From Clostridiales bacterium GWF2_38_85 (GTDB taxonomy: Bacteria > Bacillota > Clostridia > Oscillospirales > CAG-382): a DNA stretch of 57,309 nucleotides. The translations under genes and the position numbers were made by a program. The stretch spans positions 1 to 57,309 of the forward strand of contig MGOY01000044.1 of assembly GCA_001797275.1 (NCBI GenBank), read 5' to 3'. Below are positions 8,104 to 17,266 of the stretch, in pieces; the first letter of the stretch is position 1; every line of letters begins with the position of its first letter. The notes beneath the pieces are model-generated. The model was not told the origin of the DNA and did not search any database. It saw nothing but the letters and a program-made list of their open reading frames with translations.

Positions 8104-8340
8104 ATGAATCAAGAAACTACAAACCTACTCATGACAACAGTTGTGTTGCCGTTGCTCGTAGCACTTGTTTCTTTTGAGATTGCGTATCTCAAAAAGAAAA
8201 CTATTGAGATTACATCACATATTGAAAACAGAACAACTGCTGATAATATTTGTTCGGCATCAGAATCGGTCATGCAAGCAGTTCGAGCTACTGCTCAGAC
8301 ATATGTTGACTCGTTAAAGAAGAGTGGTGACTTTAATTGA
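8104..8340 (+). CDS. Small holin-like membrane protein, phage remnant
   Basis: This 78-residue protein has one N-terminal hydrophobic helix (LLMTTVVLPLLVALVSFEIAYL, in pieces about residues 8-28) followed by a Lys-rich turn and a polar helix with SASESVMQAVRATAQTYVD. The pattern, one or two helices followed by an alternating Ala/Glu/Val helix, resembles LLH-type phage holins (phage_holin_6_1) but is shorter. The ribosome-binding site is weak (GTTGAGGA). No other phage genes are adjacent, so it is either a leftover or a small unrelated membrane protein. Confidence 0.45.
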   Translation: MNQETTNLLMTTVVLPLLVALVSFEIAYLKKKTIEITSHIENRTTADNICSASESVMQAVRATAQTYVDSLKKSGDFN

Positions 8341-8622
8341 AAAAAAATATTGAGAAATATAAATGAATGCTATACCTGATAAAGAAAATTCGAATATAAT
8401 TACTAATATCGAAAGAACTATTTTTATAACTACTTGTAATTTTGTAACTTTTTTATTTTTCAATTTTCTACCTCTTTATTAATGTATTTATTCACATTCT
8501 ACTCCCTTTTCACGACTCGTCAATACCTTTTTGTGTATATTGTGACATATTTTGATATAGATAGAGAAAAGTAGTGAATATAATATAGTTAAATTAATTT
8601 TAAAGTTTAAAGTTCTTTGCCA
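8341..8622. other. Gene-free A+T-rich stretch
   Basis: About 280 bases between the holin-like ORF and the hairpins at 8623. I see no supported gene or RNA here. It continues into two hairpins that end transcription from both sides. Confidence 0.5.
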
Positions 8623-8654
8623 AGCTTTCTTTCAAGAAAGCTGCGTGCTTTTTT
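8623..8654 (+). terminator. Hairpin with downstream T-run
   Basis: AGCTTTCTT (8623-8631) and AAGAAAGCT (8634-8642) pair perfectly. TTTTTT follows at 8649-8654 after GCGTGC. It may end rightward transcripts from the holin-like region. Confidence 0.5.
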
Positions 8655-8660
8655 ACAATA

Positions 8661-8690
8661 AACACAGGCGGTCTTGCAACCGCCTGTGTT
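8661..8690 (-). terminator. Terminator of the DUF4153 gene
   Basis: AACACAGGCGGT and ACCGCCTGTGTT form a perfect 12-base stem with a six-base loop, 17 bases beyond the stop of the minus-strand gene. The sequence after it on the minus strand is TATTGTAAAAAAG, a weak T-tract; on the plus strand TGCTGTTTTA follows, so it could work both ways. Confidence 0.7.
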
Positions 8691-8706
8691 GCTGTTTTAT
8701 GTTTAA

Positions 8707-10458
8707 TTAATTCGTGTCAACTAAGATATATACTTCAGCTGACCAGTTGGTTACATCATCAACAATACTGATGTTAATACTTTTGAAAATGATCCTTATA
8801 CTATAATTTCCTTCAGTTAATATGTGAGTCATCTCGGCTTGTGACATAGTCTTTTCATACGAGTTTACATCAATATAGGAATATTCTTCAATTAATGTAT
8901 CTATATCGCCCTGTAATAAGCTTTTATCGTGCTTATCTGTAAGCTTAATTATTACATGCTCATTATCCTCGAATATTTTAATTTTAAAATCAATCGATTC
9001 ATAATTATAGCTGAAGTCGTTCGACTTATTCTGACTGATGTTAGTAAAAACAATATAATCATATCCACTTATATCGAGAATGTCTTCATTATTTAAGATA
9101 AAATTCTTATTAACATATCTATTAGGGTCATAAAAATACTGCTCATAACCGAATACATTCATGAAATCGGTTGAGAGGTTAAAGTTTTGTGGCAGGAAAT
9201 TTACCTTGTCAAGCTGTTTATTATTATTTATATAATTGAGTGCGTTATTGATTGTTTTCTGATCTGTGCTTGATATATTTGACTTCGCAACTATCGTATT
9301 CCCTTCAATCATTCCGTTTTTCTCAAGTACCGATCTCAGGACTGCGGTCTGGCTGATACGCGTAACAGAAAATACATCGATAAAAGGTGTAATTGATACA
9401 GTTGCAAAAACGATTGCAAGAATAGCGATAAGCCCGCTCTTGCGTACCGGCACAATGCTGAGCAGTACACCGATGACAACTGCGAACAGGCAGAACAACA
9501 GCACAAAATATTTTGCGTTATAGATGCCTTCAGTTGCGGAGTTCATCAGCGACGAGAAAATCTGGAAGGCTGCAATCGGTGCCATAACTTTGGGAAATAT
9601 CAATCTTGCAACTTTTGCAAAAACATTATTTAATCTGCTCGCGAGCAGATACAACACAATAACTGCAATACAGTAAGACAATATCAACGGTTCGAGCAGG
9701 TTGTCATCCCACGCTGCCAATGCTATTGTTTTACCTATATAACCGAGCAGAACAAGGCTGTAAGCTGCAGCAAGCGGTATCAGGACAAATGAAATAAGAA
9801 TCTCAAAAAACTTTGGATATACACCTGCTTTTTCAACCTTCTCATCCTCACGGCTTTGACCGTTATATACAGGTTGAGTTGACAGGAAAAGAACCGGAGC
9901 GAAAACTACCCAGATTATATTGGCAATATGTGAGTAAATATTAGTATCAACTCTAAAAAGCAATCTGTCGATAGCAGTGATTATCAGTGTTATACCACCC
10001 CATATGATTGCAGAGAAGAATGCTGTTGTGATAATGCCTTTAAATACAACAAGGAAGGTAACATTGAATTCATTGCTGCTTTTAATTGAAGGGATCCATA
10101 TGAATGCTATCGTCAGAATAAACAGTATAACCGATGTCCTGACACCTGCAACCATATCTATTCTTTGGGCTGCGATAAAGAAGAAATACAGCACTGTCAG
10201 CACTGCACCGGAAGCATAGAATATAATTGCATTTTGCAGCTTACTGCCTGTTCTTTCATACAGAACACGAGCGACTGCAAACAGGAAAACTCCGATAAGA
10301 GCAGAAAAAATCCATCTTGTGAAACTATAATCAAAATCTTCAATTCGGATTGCATTGAGAATTGAGATAACAAGTAAAAAAGCTATTGAGATGGGAAAAC
10401 GGATACCTGCTTTTGAAATATTACCGAGTTTATCTTTGATAGCTGTGAGAAATTTCAT
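8707..10458 (-). CDS. DUF4153-family multi-pass membrane protein
   Basis: This 583-residue protein has about ten to eleven hydrophobic segments in its first ~370 residues (ISIAFLLVISILNAIRI, WIFSALIGVFLFAVA, VTFLVVFKGIITTAFF and others). A soluble C-terminal domain of about 200 residues, probably outside the cell, begins near FIDVFSVTRISQTAVLRSVLEKNG. The layout and the motif region around FVLIPLAAAYSLVLLGYIGK match DUF4153 proteins, which have no established biochemical role. The C-terminal domain is rich in Asn, Asp and Tyr. It is monocistronic: a terminator follows and a 99-base gap separates it from ttcA. Confidence 0.75.
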   Translation of the reverse strand: MKFLTAIKDKLGNISKAGIRFPISIAFLLVISILNAIRIEDFDYSFTRWIFSALIGVFLFAVARVLYERTGSKLQNAIIFYASGAVLTVLYFFFIAAQRIDMVAGVRTSVILFILTIAFIWIPSIKSSNEFNVTFLVVFKGIITTAFFSAIIWGGITLIITAIDRLLFRVDTNIYSHIANIIWVVFAPVLFLSTQPVYNGQSREDEKVEKAGVYPKFFEILISFVLIPLAAAYSLVLLGYIGKTIALAAWDDNLLEPLILSYCIAVIVLYLLASRLNNVFAKVARLIFPKVMAPIAAFQIFSSLMNSATEGIYNAKYFVLLFCLFAVVIGVLLSIVPVRKSGLIAILAIVFATVSITPFIDVFSVTRISQTAVLRSVLEKNGMIEGNTIVAKSNISSTDQKTINNALNYINNNKQLDKVNFLPQNFNLSTDFMNVFGYEQYFYDPNRYVNKNFILNNEDILDISGYDYIVFTNISQNKSNDFSYNYESIDFKIKIFEDNEHVIIKLTDKHDKSLLQGDIDTLIEEYSYIDVNSYEKTMSQAEMTHILTEGNYSIRIIFKSINISIVDDVTNWSAEVYILVDTN

Positions 10459-10557
10459 ATTATATTATTCCTTTCAATGTTGTTATCACTAAAAACTTCC
10501 TCTTTCCGATTTCAATATATCACAATCTCAAATTGTTGTCAACGATTTAGCTGAATA

Positions 10558-11316
10558 TCAAATTAAATCTCTTCTCGGTTTGCCGGGATTCGGATGGAAG
10601 CCTGACAGCTCAGCTCTTTCCATTGCCCCGAAAATCCGGGCTTTCAAGCCCCTGTCATCCTTTTCAAGTGTTGCAATAAGCTGTTTTATGCGCTCACGGT
10701 CCGTGTTGCCGTCAGCCGGACAGGTTTTGGACGGTATTTCGATATTTTCTCGTCTGATGAAGCGAGCCGCCAGCTTCTCAGGCAGGTATAACAGCGGACG
10801 AATCAGAGTTATATTCTTGCGATCAAGATAGGAAACAGGTGAGAAGCAGCCAATTCTGCCTTCGTTGAATAAATTCATCATCAGTGTTTCGACCGCATCA
10901 TCAAAATGATGACCGAGCGCAACCTTACGACAACCTGCTGCAATTGCAGCATCATGCAATGCTCCGCGTCTCATTTTTGCGCATAACGAACAGGGGTTTG
11001 TTTCCTTGCGGATATCGAACACTATTTTATATATGTCAGTGGGTACAATGATATGTTCAATCTCGATTTCATTGCATAGCTTTGAAATTGGTGTTATATC
11101 AGAACCGGGCATGTTCATGTCAAGGGTGATTGCCTTGATTTCGAACTTTTTCGGGTAAAACCGTTGTAGACCTTTCATTGCACAAAGCAAGGTCATGCTG
11201 TCCTTGCCGCCTGATACACCGATTGCGATGCTGTCACCATCGACTATCATTGAGTAATCATCAACAGCTTTGCGAGTGTAGCTTAATATATGTTGAAGCT
11301 CTTTGAATTCACGCAT
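10558..11316 (-). CDS. ttcA: tRNA 2-thiocytidine synthetase TtcA-like
   Basis: This 252-residue PP-loop ATPase has SGGKDS at residues 35-40. CSLC (C109 and C112) and a later Cys in KTCPADGNTDRE are typical of TtcA/TtuA-type enzymes, which hold an Fe-S cluster and thiolate C32 of tRNA using ATP. GHHFDDAVETLMMNLF is the family's conserved motif after the Cys pair. Length is slightly below that of E. coli TtcA, as in other Firmicutes members. It stands alone between DUF4153 and rplM. A TtcA-like enzyme acting on another tRNA base cannot be excluded without a tree. Confidence 0.85.
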   Translation of the reverse strand: MREFKELQHILSYTRKAVDDYSMIVDGDSIAIGVSGGKDSMTLLCAMKGLQRFYPKKFEIKAITLDMNMPGSDITPISKLCNEIEIEHIIVPTDIYKIVFDIRKETNPCSLCAKMRRGALHDAAIAAGCRKVALGHHFDDAVETLMMNLFNEGRIGCFSPVSYLDRKNITLIRPLLYLPEKLAARFIRRENIEIPSKTCPADGNTDRERIKQLIATLEKDDRGLKARIFGAMERAELSGFHPNPGKPRRDLI

Positions 11317-11518
11317 ATTTCTATTAATCCTTTTAATTAAATATCAATTCTTATCAGTTTAGTTGGTATTCATTTTAACATATACGCTTATTAATGTCAA
11401 TTACATTGATGTTGCATCGGTTATGATTAAAATTTGTTTCTGAATCGGTGTAAAATGCTTAAAATCGAAGATATCGTAAAATAAAGCGAGGAAAACGAAA
11501 TTATTTTTCAAAAATCTA

Positions 11519-11547
11519 TTGACAAAGTATATCAGGTTGTGTATAAT
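11519..11547 (+). promoter_or_regulatory. Consensus promoter of rplM-rpsI
   Basis: TTGACA at 11519-11524, a 17-base spacer and TATAAT at 11542-11547 match the housekeeping sigma consensus exactly, as expected for a ribosomal-protein operon. The start point would be near 11554. Confidence 0.9.
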
Positions 11548-11552
11548 ACCAA

Positions 11553-11606
11553 CGTGCCGCAGTTGTGCAGGTTTGCATATTTTTTGCGGAAAAAACTTAG
11601 GAGGAA
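11553..11606 (+). ncRNA. L13-leader-like 5' UTR of rplM
   Basis: CCGCA (11557-11561) pairs with TGCGG (11585-11589). Inside, GTGCA and TGCAT can form a second stem. The structure begins at the predicted start point and ends just before AGGAGGA of rplM. Firmicutes carry an autoregulatory L13 leader at this place (Rfam L13_leader). I assign it by position and stem layout; a covariance-model search was not possible. Confidence 0.5.
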
Positions 11607-11611
11607 CGAAT

Positions 11612-12043
11612 ATGTCCACATACATGGCAAAAAAAGAATCACTTGAACGCAAGTGGTATGTTATAGATGCAAGCGGAAAAACACTCGGCAAGGTCGCAGT
11701 TACAGCCGCTACCATTCTTAACGGAAAACACAGACCTGAATATACACCTCACGTTGATTGCGGTGAATTTGTTATAGTTATCAACGCTGATAAGATTGTT
11801 CTCACAGGTAAAAAGCTTGACCAGAAGATGTACACCCGTCATACAGGCTACATCGGCGGTCTTAAGCAGGTTAAGTACCGTGATCTTATGAAAACAAGAC
11901 CTGAATTCGCAGTTCAGCTTGCGGTTAAAGGTATGCTGCCCCACAACTCAATCGGTGATGCAAGCATCACACGTCTTTTGGTTTACAAGGGTTCAGAGCA
12001 TAAGCAACAAGCTCAACAGCCTACAGCCGTTGAAGTGAAATAG
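11612..12043 (+). CDS. rplM: 50S ribosomal protein L13
   Basis: The start at ATG 11612 follows AGGAGGA at 11600-11606 and gives 143 residues, the usual length. Earlier in-frame starts would lie inside the promoter and leader. Family motifs are visible: [53 protein letters not shown] and AVKGMLPHN. It binds 23S rRNA early in large-subunit assembly. It is co-transcribed with rpsI, 13 bases downstream, the universal pairing. The C-terminus ([13 protein letters not shown]) is a short divergent tail. Confidence 0.97.
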   Translation: MSTYMAKKESLERKWYVIDASGKTLGKVAVTAATILNGKHRPEYTPHVDCGEFVIVINADKIVLTGKKLDQKMYTRHTGYIGGLKQVKYRDLMKTRPEFAVQLAVKGMLPHNSIGDASITRLLVYKGSEHKQQAQQPTAVEVK

Positions 12044-12056
12044 GAGGAAACGAAGA

Positions 12057-12458
12057 ATGTATACATCAGCAAAACCATATTTCTACGGAACCGGCAGAAG
12101 AAAGATGTCTATCTCCCGTGTTCGCCTTGTTCAAGGCACCGGTACAATAACAATCAACAAACGTGATATGGACGATTACTTCGGACTTGACACATTGAAG
12201 CTCATCGTTCGCCAGCCATTCGGCGTAACAAGCACAGAAAACAAATTCGATGTTATCTGTACAGTAAAAGGCGGCGGTGTTTCCGGTCAGGCAGGCGCTA
12301 TCAGACATGGTATCGCAAGAGCGCTTCTTCAGGCTGCGGTTGAATACAGAGCTCCTCTCAAAAAAGCAGGACTTCTGACACGTGACCCAAGAATGAAGGA
12401 AAGAAAGAAATACGGTCTCAAAGCAGCTCGTCGTGCATCACAATTCAGCAAACGTTAA
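12057..12458 (+). CDS. rpsI: 30S ribosomal protein S9
   Basis: This 133-residue protein starts with ATG after TAGGAGGAAA, where the TAG is the rplM stop. Diagnostic S9 features are [64 protein letters not shown] and the C-terminal Lys-Arg that reaches the P-site tRNA anticodon in the 30S subunit. It is the second and last gene of the operon; a strong terminator follows. Confidence 0.98.
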   Translation: MYTSAKPYFYGTGRRKMSISRVRLVQGTGTITINKRDMDDYFGLDTLKLIVRQPFGVTSTENKFDVICTVKGGGVSGQAGAIRHGIARALLQAAVEYRAPLKKAGLLTRDPRMKERKKYGLKAARRASQFSKR

Positions 12459-12490
12459 TAGACTACAATACAAACAAAATACAAAACACA

Positions 12491-12530
12491 AACTCCCCGA
12501 GGCATATGCTTCGGGGAGTTGTTTTATTCT
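12491..12530 (+). terminator. Terminator of rplM-rpsI
   Basis: AACTCCCCGA and TCGGGGAGTT form a perfect ten-base stem enclosing the palindrome GCATATGC, followed by GTTTTATTCTT. Confidence 0.95.
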
Positions 12531-12908
12531 TCAAACTTTTATATTTCAACATTATTATCAAATAATTTATTTGTTATTTTCAGTAATATTGCACTTTCAA
12601 TATTATAATGAGACAATTGCATAATATAAACAATATATTCTAAGAATATTATATCCCATATTTCGACAATGTCAATAGTTTGTTGGTATTTTATTAATTA
12701 TTCCTGTTATATTACTTGGGTATCGTAATATATGATTCCCCGTTTGCTTTACTTCGGGGAGTTTTGGCTTGTTCAGGCAATTTTATTATATTTTTTACTT
12801 GCGTAAATAGAGAAACAGTGATATAATTATTATGTATACTGATAAGCATACGGAATCAGCTGATGCACAGTTGATTTTCAACGAAAATATTAAATACTAA
12901 AGAATAGG
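12531..12908. other. Intergenic region between rpsI terminator and comM
   Basis: About 380 bases without a supported gene. It contains a second CCCCG/CGGGG hairpin (TCCCCG 12737-12742, CGGGGA 12755-12760) followed by GTTTTGG, which may be a weak extra terminator, and the comM promoter at 12799-12827. The upstream half is nearly pure A+T. Confidence 0.6.
12799..12827 (+). promoter_or_regulatory. Probable comM promoter
   Basis: TTGCGT at 12799-12804, a 17-base spacer and TATAAT at 12822-12827. The imperfect palindrome GTATACTGATAAGCATAC lies just downstream of the -10 box. Confidence 0.6.
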
Positions 12909-14480
12909 ATGTCTGGTCTGATGGTTTCGACTGTATATTCAGCTGCCCTCAACGGAATCGATGCATTTATCGTCAGTGTTGAAGCTTCTCATATATCAAG
13001 GAACACCGACGGCAACAACAACGAAATATACATCATCGGTCTTCCGGATGCCGCCGTACGTGAATCCATCGGCCGTGTCAGGTCAGCGGCAGCAAGCGCC
13101 GGCTACCGTCTGCCGGGCGGCAACTCCACGATCAACCTCGCCCCTGCTGATCGCAAGAAAGAAGGCAGCGCGTTTGATCTTCCGATTTTCCTATCTCTAA
13201 TTAAGAACGATATACTTGAAAAAATTGATTTATCAGATAAGTGCTTTCTCGGTGAGCTTTCGCTGACCGGTGCTATCCGCCCAGTCAAGGGTGCGTTATC
13301 AATGGCAATCGCAGCACGTAATACCGGCATCAAAGAGCTGTATCTGCCTGCTGAAAACGCAGATGAAGCGTCTGCCGCAGAAGGAATCGATGTTTTCCCT
13401 GCCGGCAACCTTGTCGAGCTTTACGAACATCTGATGGGTATTAAGCTGATACAGCCGAAGGTTTTTTCCTTTGATAAGTTGAAATTTGAGACCTCTATGT
13501 TGGGGCTTGATTATGCTGACGTCAAAGGGCAGGAGAACGCAAAGAAAGCGCTTGAGGTTGCGGCCGCCGGCTCACACAATATGCTGATGATAGGTCCGCC
13601 CGGTTCCGGAAAGAGTATGCTGGCATCAAGATTACCGTCGATACTACCTGAGCTGACGCTCGACGAAGCAATCGAAACAACACAGATACATTCGATTGCC
13701 GGAACACTACCACACAACACCTCGCTGATTTTGACGCGGCCGTTCAGAGCACCGCATCACACACTGTCTGCCGCAGGACTTTCAGGCGGCGGAAGGATAC
13801 CGATACCGGGTGAGATATCAATTGCGCACAACGGTGTATTATTTTTGGATGAGTTACCCGAATTTGATAAGAATATTATTGAGGTACTCAGGCAGCCGCT
13901 TGAGGAACGCAAGGTAACAATAACTCGTGTCAACGGTAAATTCACCTTCCCTGCTTCTTTTATGATGGTTTGTGCGATGAACCCCTGCAGATGCGGTTAT
14001 TACGGCAGCACTCAAAAGCAATGCACCTGCTCGCCGATGGCAAGGCATACATACCTAGCTAAAATCTCAGGGCCTCTGCTCGACAGAATCGACATACAAA
14101 TTGAAGTACCCGCACTGGATTACGATAAACTATCTTCAATAAGACCTGCCGAGAGCTCTGCTGAGATACGGAAAAGGGTTGTTGCGGCTCGGAGCTTTGC
14201 ATTGGAGCGTTTTAAAGATGAAACAGTCAATGGTTCGCCGCTACTCTGCAACGGTATGATGCAGAGTGTACATATTCGCAAATTCTGTAGTCTGGATGAC
14301 AGCGGTAAGCAGATTATGAAAACTGCGTTCTCGAAGCTTGGTCTGTCCGCAAGAGGATACGACAGGATTTTGCGACTTTCAAGGACACTGGCGGATTTTG
14401 ATAAATCCGAAACCATAAAAAAAGAACACATACTAATCGCAATACAGATGAGAAGTCTGGACCGTAAGTACTGGGAATAA
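12909..14480 (+). CDS. comM: YifB/ComM-family Mg-chelatase-like AAA+ ATPase
   Basis: This 523-residue protein has an N-terminal Lon-like domain (VYSAALNGIDAFIVSVE, IIGLPDAAVRESIGRVRSA, NLAPADRKKEGSAFDLPIFL), then the AAA+ domain with Walker A GPPGSGKSMLASRLP (about residue 228), Walker B NGVLFLDELPEF, RPFRAPHHTLS and the Cys motif MNPCRCGYYG. The C-terminal helical domain carries GLSARGYDRILRLSRTLADF. ComM helps branch migration of DNA during natural transformation and recombination. The start is ATG 12909 or, giving the usual MVSTVYSAAL N-terminus, ATG 12921; neither has a strong ribosome-binding site. Confidence 0.92.
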   Translation: MSGLMVSTVYSAALNGIDAFIVSVEASHISRNTDGNNNEIYIIGLPDAAVRESIGRVRSAAASAGYRLPGGNSTINLAPADRKKEGSAFDLPIFLSLIKNDILEKIDLSDKCFLGELSLTGAIRPVKGALSMAIAARNTGIKELYLPAENADEASAAEGIDVFPAGNLVELYEHLMGIKLIQPKVFSFDKLKFETSMLGLDYADVKGQENAKKALEVAAAGSHNMLMIGPPGSGKSMLASRLPSILPELTLDEAIETTQIHSIAGTLPHNTSLILTRPFRAPHHTLSAAGLSGGGRIPIPGEISIAHNGVLFLDELPEFDKNIIEVLRQPLEERKVTITRVNGKFTFPASFMMVCAMNPCRCGYYGSTQKQCTCSPMARHTYLAKISGPLLDRIDIQIEVPALDYDKLSSIRPAESSAEIRKRVVAARSFALERFKDETVNGSPLLCNGMMQSVHIRKFCSLDDSGKQIMKTAFSKLGLSARGYDRILRLSRTLADFDKSETIKKEHILIAIQMRSLDRKYWE

Positions 14481-14541
14481 AGATAATGAAATTTAAAAAA
14501 TTTCATTATCTTGGGAAAAATTCAACTCTGTGGAATTTTTC
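14480..14541 (+). terminator. Two tandem hairpins after comM
   Basis: A perfect 15-base stem (14480-14494 with 14498-14512, loop AAA) overlaps the comM stop. A second stem GAAAAATTC/GAATTTTTC (14515-14523, 14533-14541) follows. T-rich sequence after the second stem is short (TCTCTAAAT). They probably end comM transcription, and the symmetry would allow function on both strands. Confidence 0.6.
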
Positions 14542-14595
14542 TCTAAATAAATTTATTAATACTGTTTCATTAATTTTACAGAATGGAGCTTATAC

Positions 14596-15297
14596 ATGGA
14601 TTACAAAGGCGATTATTTTCCCGAAGAAGAGGATAATATAGAAAGCTATAAAATGACGACAGCTAAAGCTGTTAAGCTATTCTTCAAGTTTCTGCTATAT
14701 TTTATTGCCATAGCAATATACGGTGTTATTATGTTCAGATTTATTACCAGCTGCGATTCGAGCATTTTGGAAAAAGTATATTTTTCTGATGAAGCAAAAG
14801 CTGTATACACCGAAAACCCTGATAATTTTGAGGTTTATTATATAAGAACCGTAAATTATTTGAACTCCGATGGAACAATTCAATTAAAAAAGATCGCCTA
14901 CTCGCCGAGCATAAATGAATTCGAAATCGGAATTAAATTTAAAGATACAATAACAGACGGCAATACCGATGCTGTATTCAAATACACGCTTGCCGACAGC
15001 AACGATAATCAATATGAGCTTGTTTCAAGACGAAGCGACAACAGATTTAATTATGGATATGAACGTGTCAGCTTCAAAGGAATAAATCTTGACCTTTCGT
15101 TGAACATTATAAATAATCTTAATAATAGCGATGAAATGTCGAAATTTTATGATACAACATCCAAAGATGATGTGGACAATGATCCTAACAATGTAAGGTA
15201 CACTTTTTCGGTTTATTATAATGATGAGTTGATCGATTCCTTTGAAATTTATGACAATTACACTTATATAGAAGAGCTTGAATATAAAGTCAATTAA
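14596..15297 (+). CDS. Single-pass membrane protein of unknown function
   Basis: This 233-residue protein has an acidic cytoplasmic N-terminus (YFPEEEDNIESYK), one transmembrane helix (about 30-50, FFKFLLYFIAIAIYGVIMF) and an extracytoplasmic domain of about 180 residues with beta-rich, Asn/Asp-rich sequence (YSPSINEFEIGIKFKD, YTLADSNDNQYELVSRR). I recognise no family. A GGAGC site precedes the start. It is 28 bases upstream of the SGNH hydrolase gene, also membrane-anchored, so both probably act at the cell surface in one operon. Confidence 0.7.
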   Translation: MDYKGDYFPEEEDNIESYKMTTAKAVKLFFKFLLYFIAIAIYGVIMFRFITSCDSSILEKVYFSDEAKAVYTENPDNFEVYYIRTVNYLNSDGTIQLKKIAYSPSINEFEIGIKFKDTITDGNTDAVFKYTLADSNDNQYELVSRRSDNRFNYGYERVSFKGINLDLSLNIINNLNNSDEMSKFYDTTSKDDVDNDPNNVRYTFSVYYNDELIDSFEIYDNYTYIEELEYKVN

Positions 15298-15325
15298 CAA
15301 TCCCTTTTAAAAGGAGGCAGAGAAA

Positions 15326-16180
15326 TTGGGTTATACTATATTTGAAAAAATAATAGCTGTTTTTATAGCGATAGCAGCATGGAATTCAACAACGGTTTCG
15401 AATTATTTTTTTTCAGATCAAAAAATGCCTGTTAACTCACAGACTGAGCAGTTTTTGACCGACACCCTTAGGAACGAGGACAAGCTGCTTGATTATTTAT
15501 TCCCGACTGATGGCATTGATGACAATTTCATACCGCCTTATAATCTTACATATACAATTGCTGAGTTCCAGAAATTCAAAGGTACCTATTTACAAAAAAC
15601 TGAAGCTGTCGGTAGTTCTTATTTCGATGATACAATATTATTAGGTGATTCATTAACTTTCGGGCTTCAATTAAACGGATTGATACCTTCTGATAAAGTT
15701 CTTGCTATAGTTGGTAAAGGTGTCTACAATATTCTTGATTCTGAAACAACACTGACTGCAAGTTCGGAAAAAAAGAAAGTTATTGACTTACTTACTGATG
15801 TACAACCCAAAAAGATTTATGTAAATATGGGTACAAACGGTGTTTCAGACTTAACAAATGAGCAGCATATGGTATACTACAATAAAATGCTTGACAGAAT
15901 TAAAACAGCTTGTCCGTCTGCAACTATTATTCTTGTTGCAATATCCCCCTGGAGTGAAATACACAGCGAAATAAACACAAAAATAAATCACTTTAATATG
16001 TATCTGCTTGAAACAGCGAAATCAAGCGGAATGTATTTTGTAAATGCTGCCGAAGCGCTTATGAATGGCAAGGGCGCTTTACCTGATTCATATTGTAGTA
16101 GCGGCGATGGTATTCATTGGAACTATGCTGCGCAGACCGCATACATGAATTATTTGAAAACTCATACAATATATCAATAA
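15326..16180 (+). CDS. Membrane-anchored SGNH/GDSL hydrolase
   Basis: This 284-residue protein uses a TTG start eight bases after AGGAGG. A hydrophobic N-terminus (IFEKIIAVFIAIAAW) serves as signal anchor. The SGNH blocks are ILLGDSLTFGL (nucleophile Ser, block I), the Gly block near GKGVYNIL, MGTNGVSD (block III Asn) and SGDGIHWNY (block V Asp and His). Such enzymes remove acetyl or acyl groups from sugars, peptidoglycan or lipids outside the cell. The substrate is not visible here. It sits between two membrane proteins of unknown function and upstream of a YdcF-type protein, in an envelope gene cluster. Confidence 0.85.
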   Translation: MGYTIFEKIIAVFIAIAAWNSTTVSNYFFSDQKMPVNSQTEQFLTDTLRNEDKLLDYLFPTDGIDDNFIPPYNLTYTIAEFQKFKGTYLQKTEAVGSSYFDDTILLGDSLTFGLQLNGLIPSDKVLAIVGKGVYNILDSETTLTASSEKKKVIDLLTDVQPKKIYVNMGTNGVSDLTNEQHMVYYNKMLDRIKTACPSATIILVAISPWSEIHSEINTKINHFNMYLLETAKSSGMYFVNAAEALMNGKGALPDSYCSSGDGIHWNYAAQTAYMNYLKTHTIYQ

Positions 16181-16218
16181 GATATTTTACAACTAAATTA
16201 TAGAAAGGAATTCACTAT

Positions 16219-17199
16219 ATGGAAGACCTGATAATCAAAAAAAGCAGAAGATTGGCTCCCTATATGCTTGTTTTATCTGTTCTTATTCTCGCTGCATCGA
16301 TATTCTGCATATTCTTACCTATATTGAATTCCTATGACAAGAACATAGCCGTTATTTATTTTGCTATCGGTATTGTCGGTACTCTATATTTTGGATTTCT
16401 TTCGGCTTATCTGCTTTTTGAAACAATTTCTCCGAAGATGGCTATTGTTCTGACTTCTGAAGGTCTTTTTGATTTTACAACAACCGGTGGCGGTGCCGGT
16501 TTTATTCCTTGGAATAACATCGCTGATACAAAACTTTACGGAAGAAAGAAAAGTAAATATCTTGGTGTCAATATAAAAACGCCGAAAAAGGTATTAAAAG
16601 AAATCAGTAAAAAAGCTTATGAAGATATAATGACAAACATTGAATCGGGTATGCCTGCACTTGTTATCAAATGCAATGAAATCGGTATTACCCCAGAAGA
16701 ACTTGCTGAGATGATTACAGAGAGAAGGAAAGCGTTTAATTCGGGTGAAAAATCGATACTTTCTGATGCTAACAGCGATGAATTTACAATCAGACGTGAA
16801 GGGAAAGCAACACTTGAGGATGCTTCATCATATGCGAAACCCGAAGAAATTATCAAAGCTGATGAGCTTTTTATACAACAACCAATAAAAACTGAAGTAA
16901 AATTAAATACAAAAAATAAAGATGAGATTCAAGAAACCAATAAATCAATTGATGATATATTAAAGGCACTAAATATCAAATATGAAAACAAAGTTAAACC
17001 TGAAATAGTAAAAACCTCAGATATAAATAAAGATACTCCCATAATATTACCTTTGAATAAAGATCCAGATGTTATTGATGCTTCTCTTTTTGAAGATGAT
17101 AGAAATGATAATACAGAACAATCTGAATCTAAAGAAAAACCGAAAACATATGAGGATTACGGTATATTATTTGTAAGTGATGACGACGATGACGAATAG
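16219..17199 (+). CDS. STM3941-like membrane protein with acidic C-terminal tail
   Basis: This 326-residue protein has two transmembrane helices (about 14-36 and 42-67). A PH-like domain follows, with ISPKMAIVLTSEGLFDF, GAGFIPWNNIADTKLYGRKKSKYLGVNIK and GITPEELAEMITERRKAF, which resembles the STM3941 family. From about residue 185 the protein is a charged, probably disordered region ending VSDDDDDE. GAAAGGA precedes the ATG. No catalytic residues are seen, so a scaffold role at the membrane is possible but not shown. Confidence 0.65.
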   Translation: MEDLIIKKSRRLAPYMLVLSVLILAASIFCIFLPILNSYDKNIAVIYFAIGIVGTLYFGFLSAYLLFETISPKMAIVLTSEGLFDFTTTGGGAGFIPWNNIADTKLYGRKKSKYLGVNIKTPKKVLKEISKKAYEDIMTNIESGMPALVIKCNEIGITPEELAEMITERRKAFNSGEKSILSDANSDEFTIRREGKATLEDASSYAKPEEIIKADELFIQQPIKTEVKLNTKNKDEIQETNKSIDDILKALNIKYENKVKPEIVKTSDINKDTPIILPLNKDPDVIDASLFEDDRNDNTEQSESKEKPKTYEDYGILFVSDDDDDE

Positions 17200-17266
17200 T
17201 GCTGTTATAATATATAAATACTTGTATAAACTATAATTATACAATAAATAAATTAAAGGATATCAA

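Noticed and set aside
11519-11611. N-terminal extension of rplM
   Set aside because: It would be translated from inside the promoter. L13 of normal length begins at 11612.
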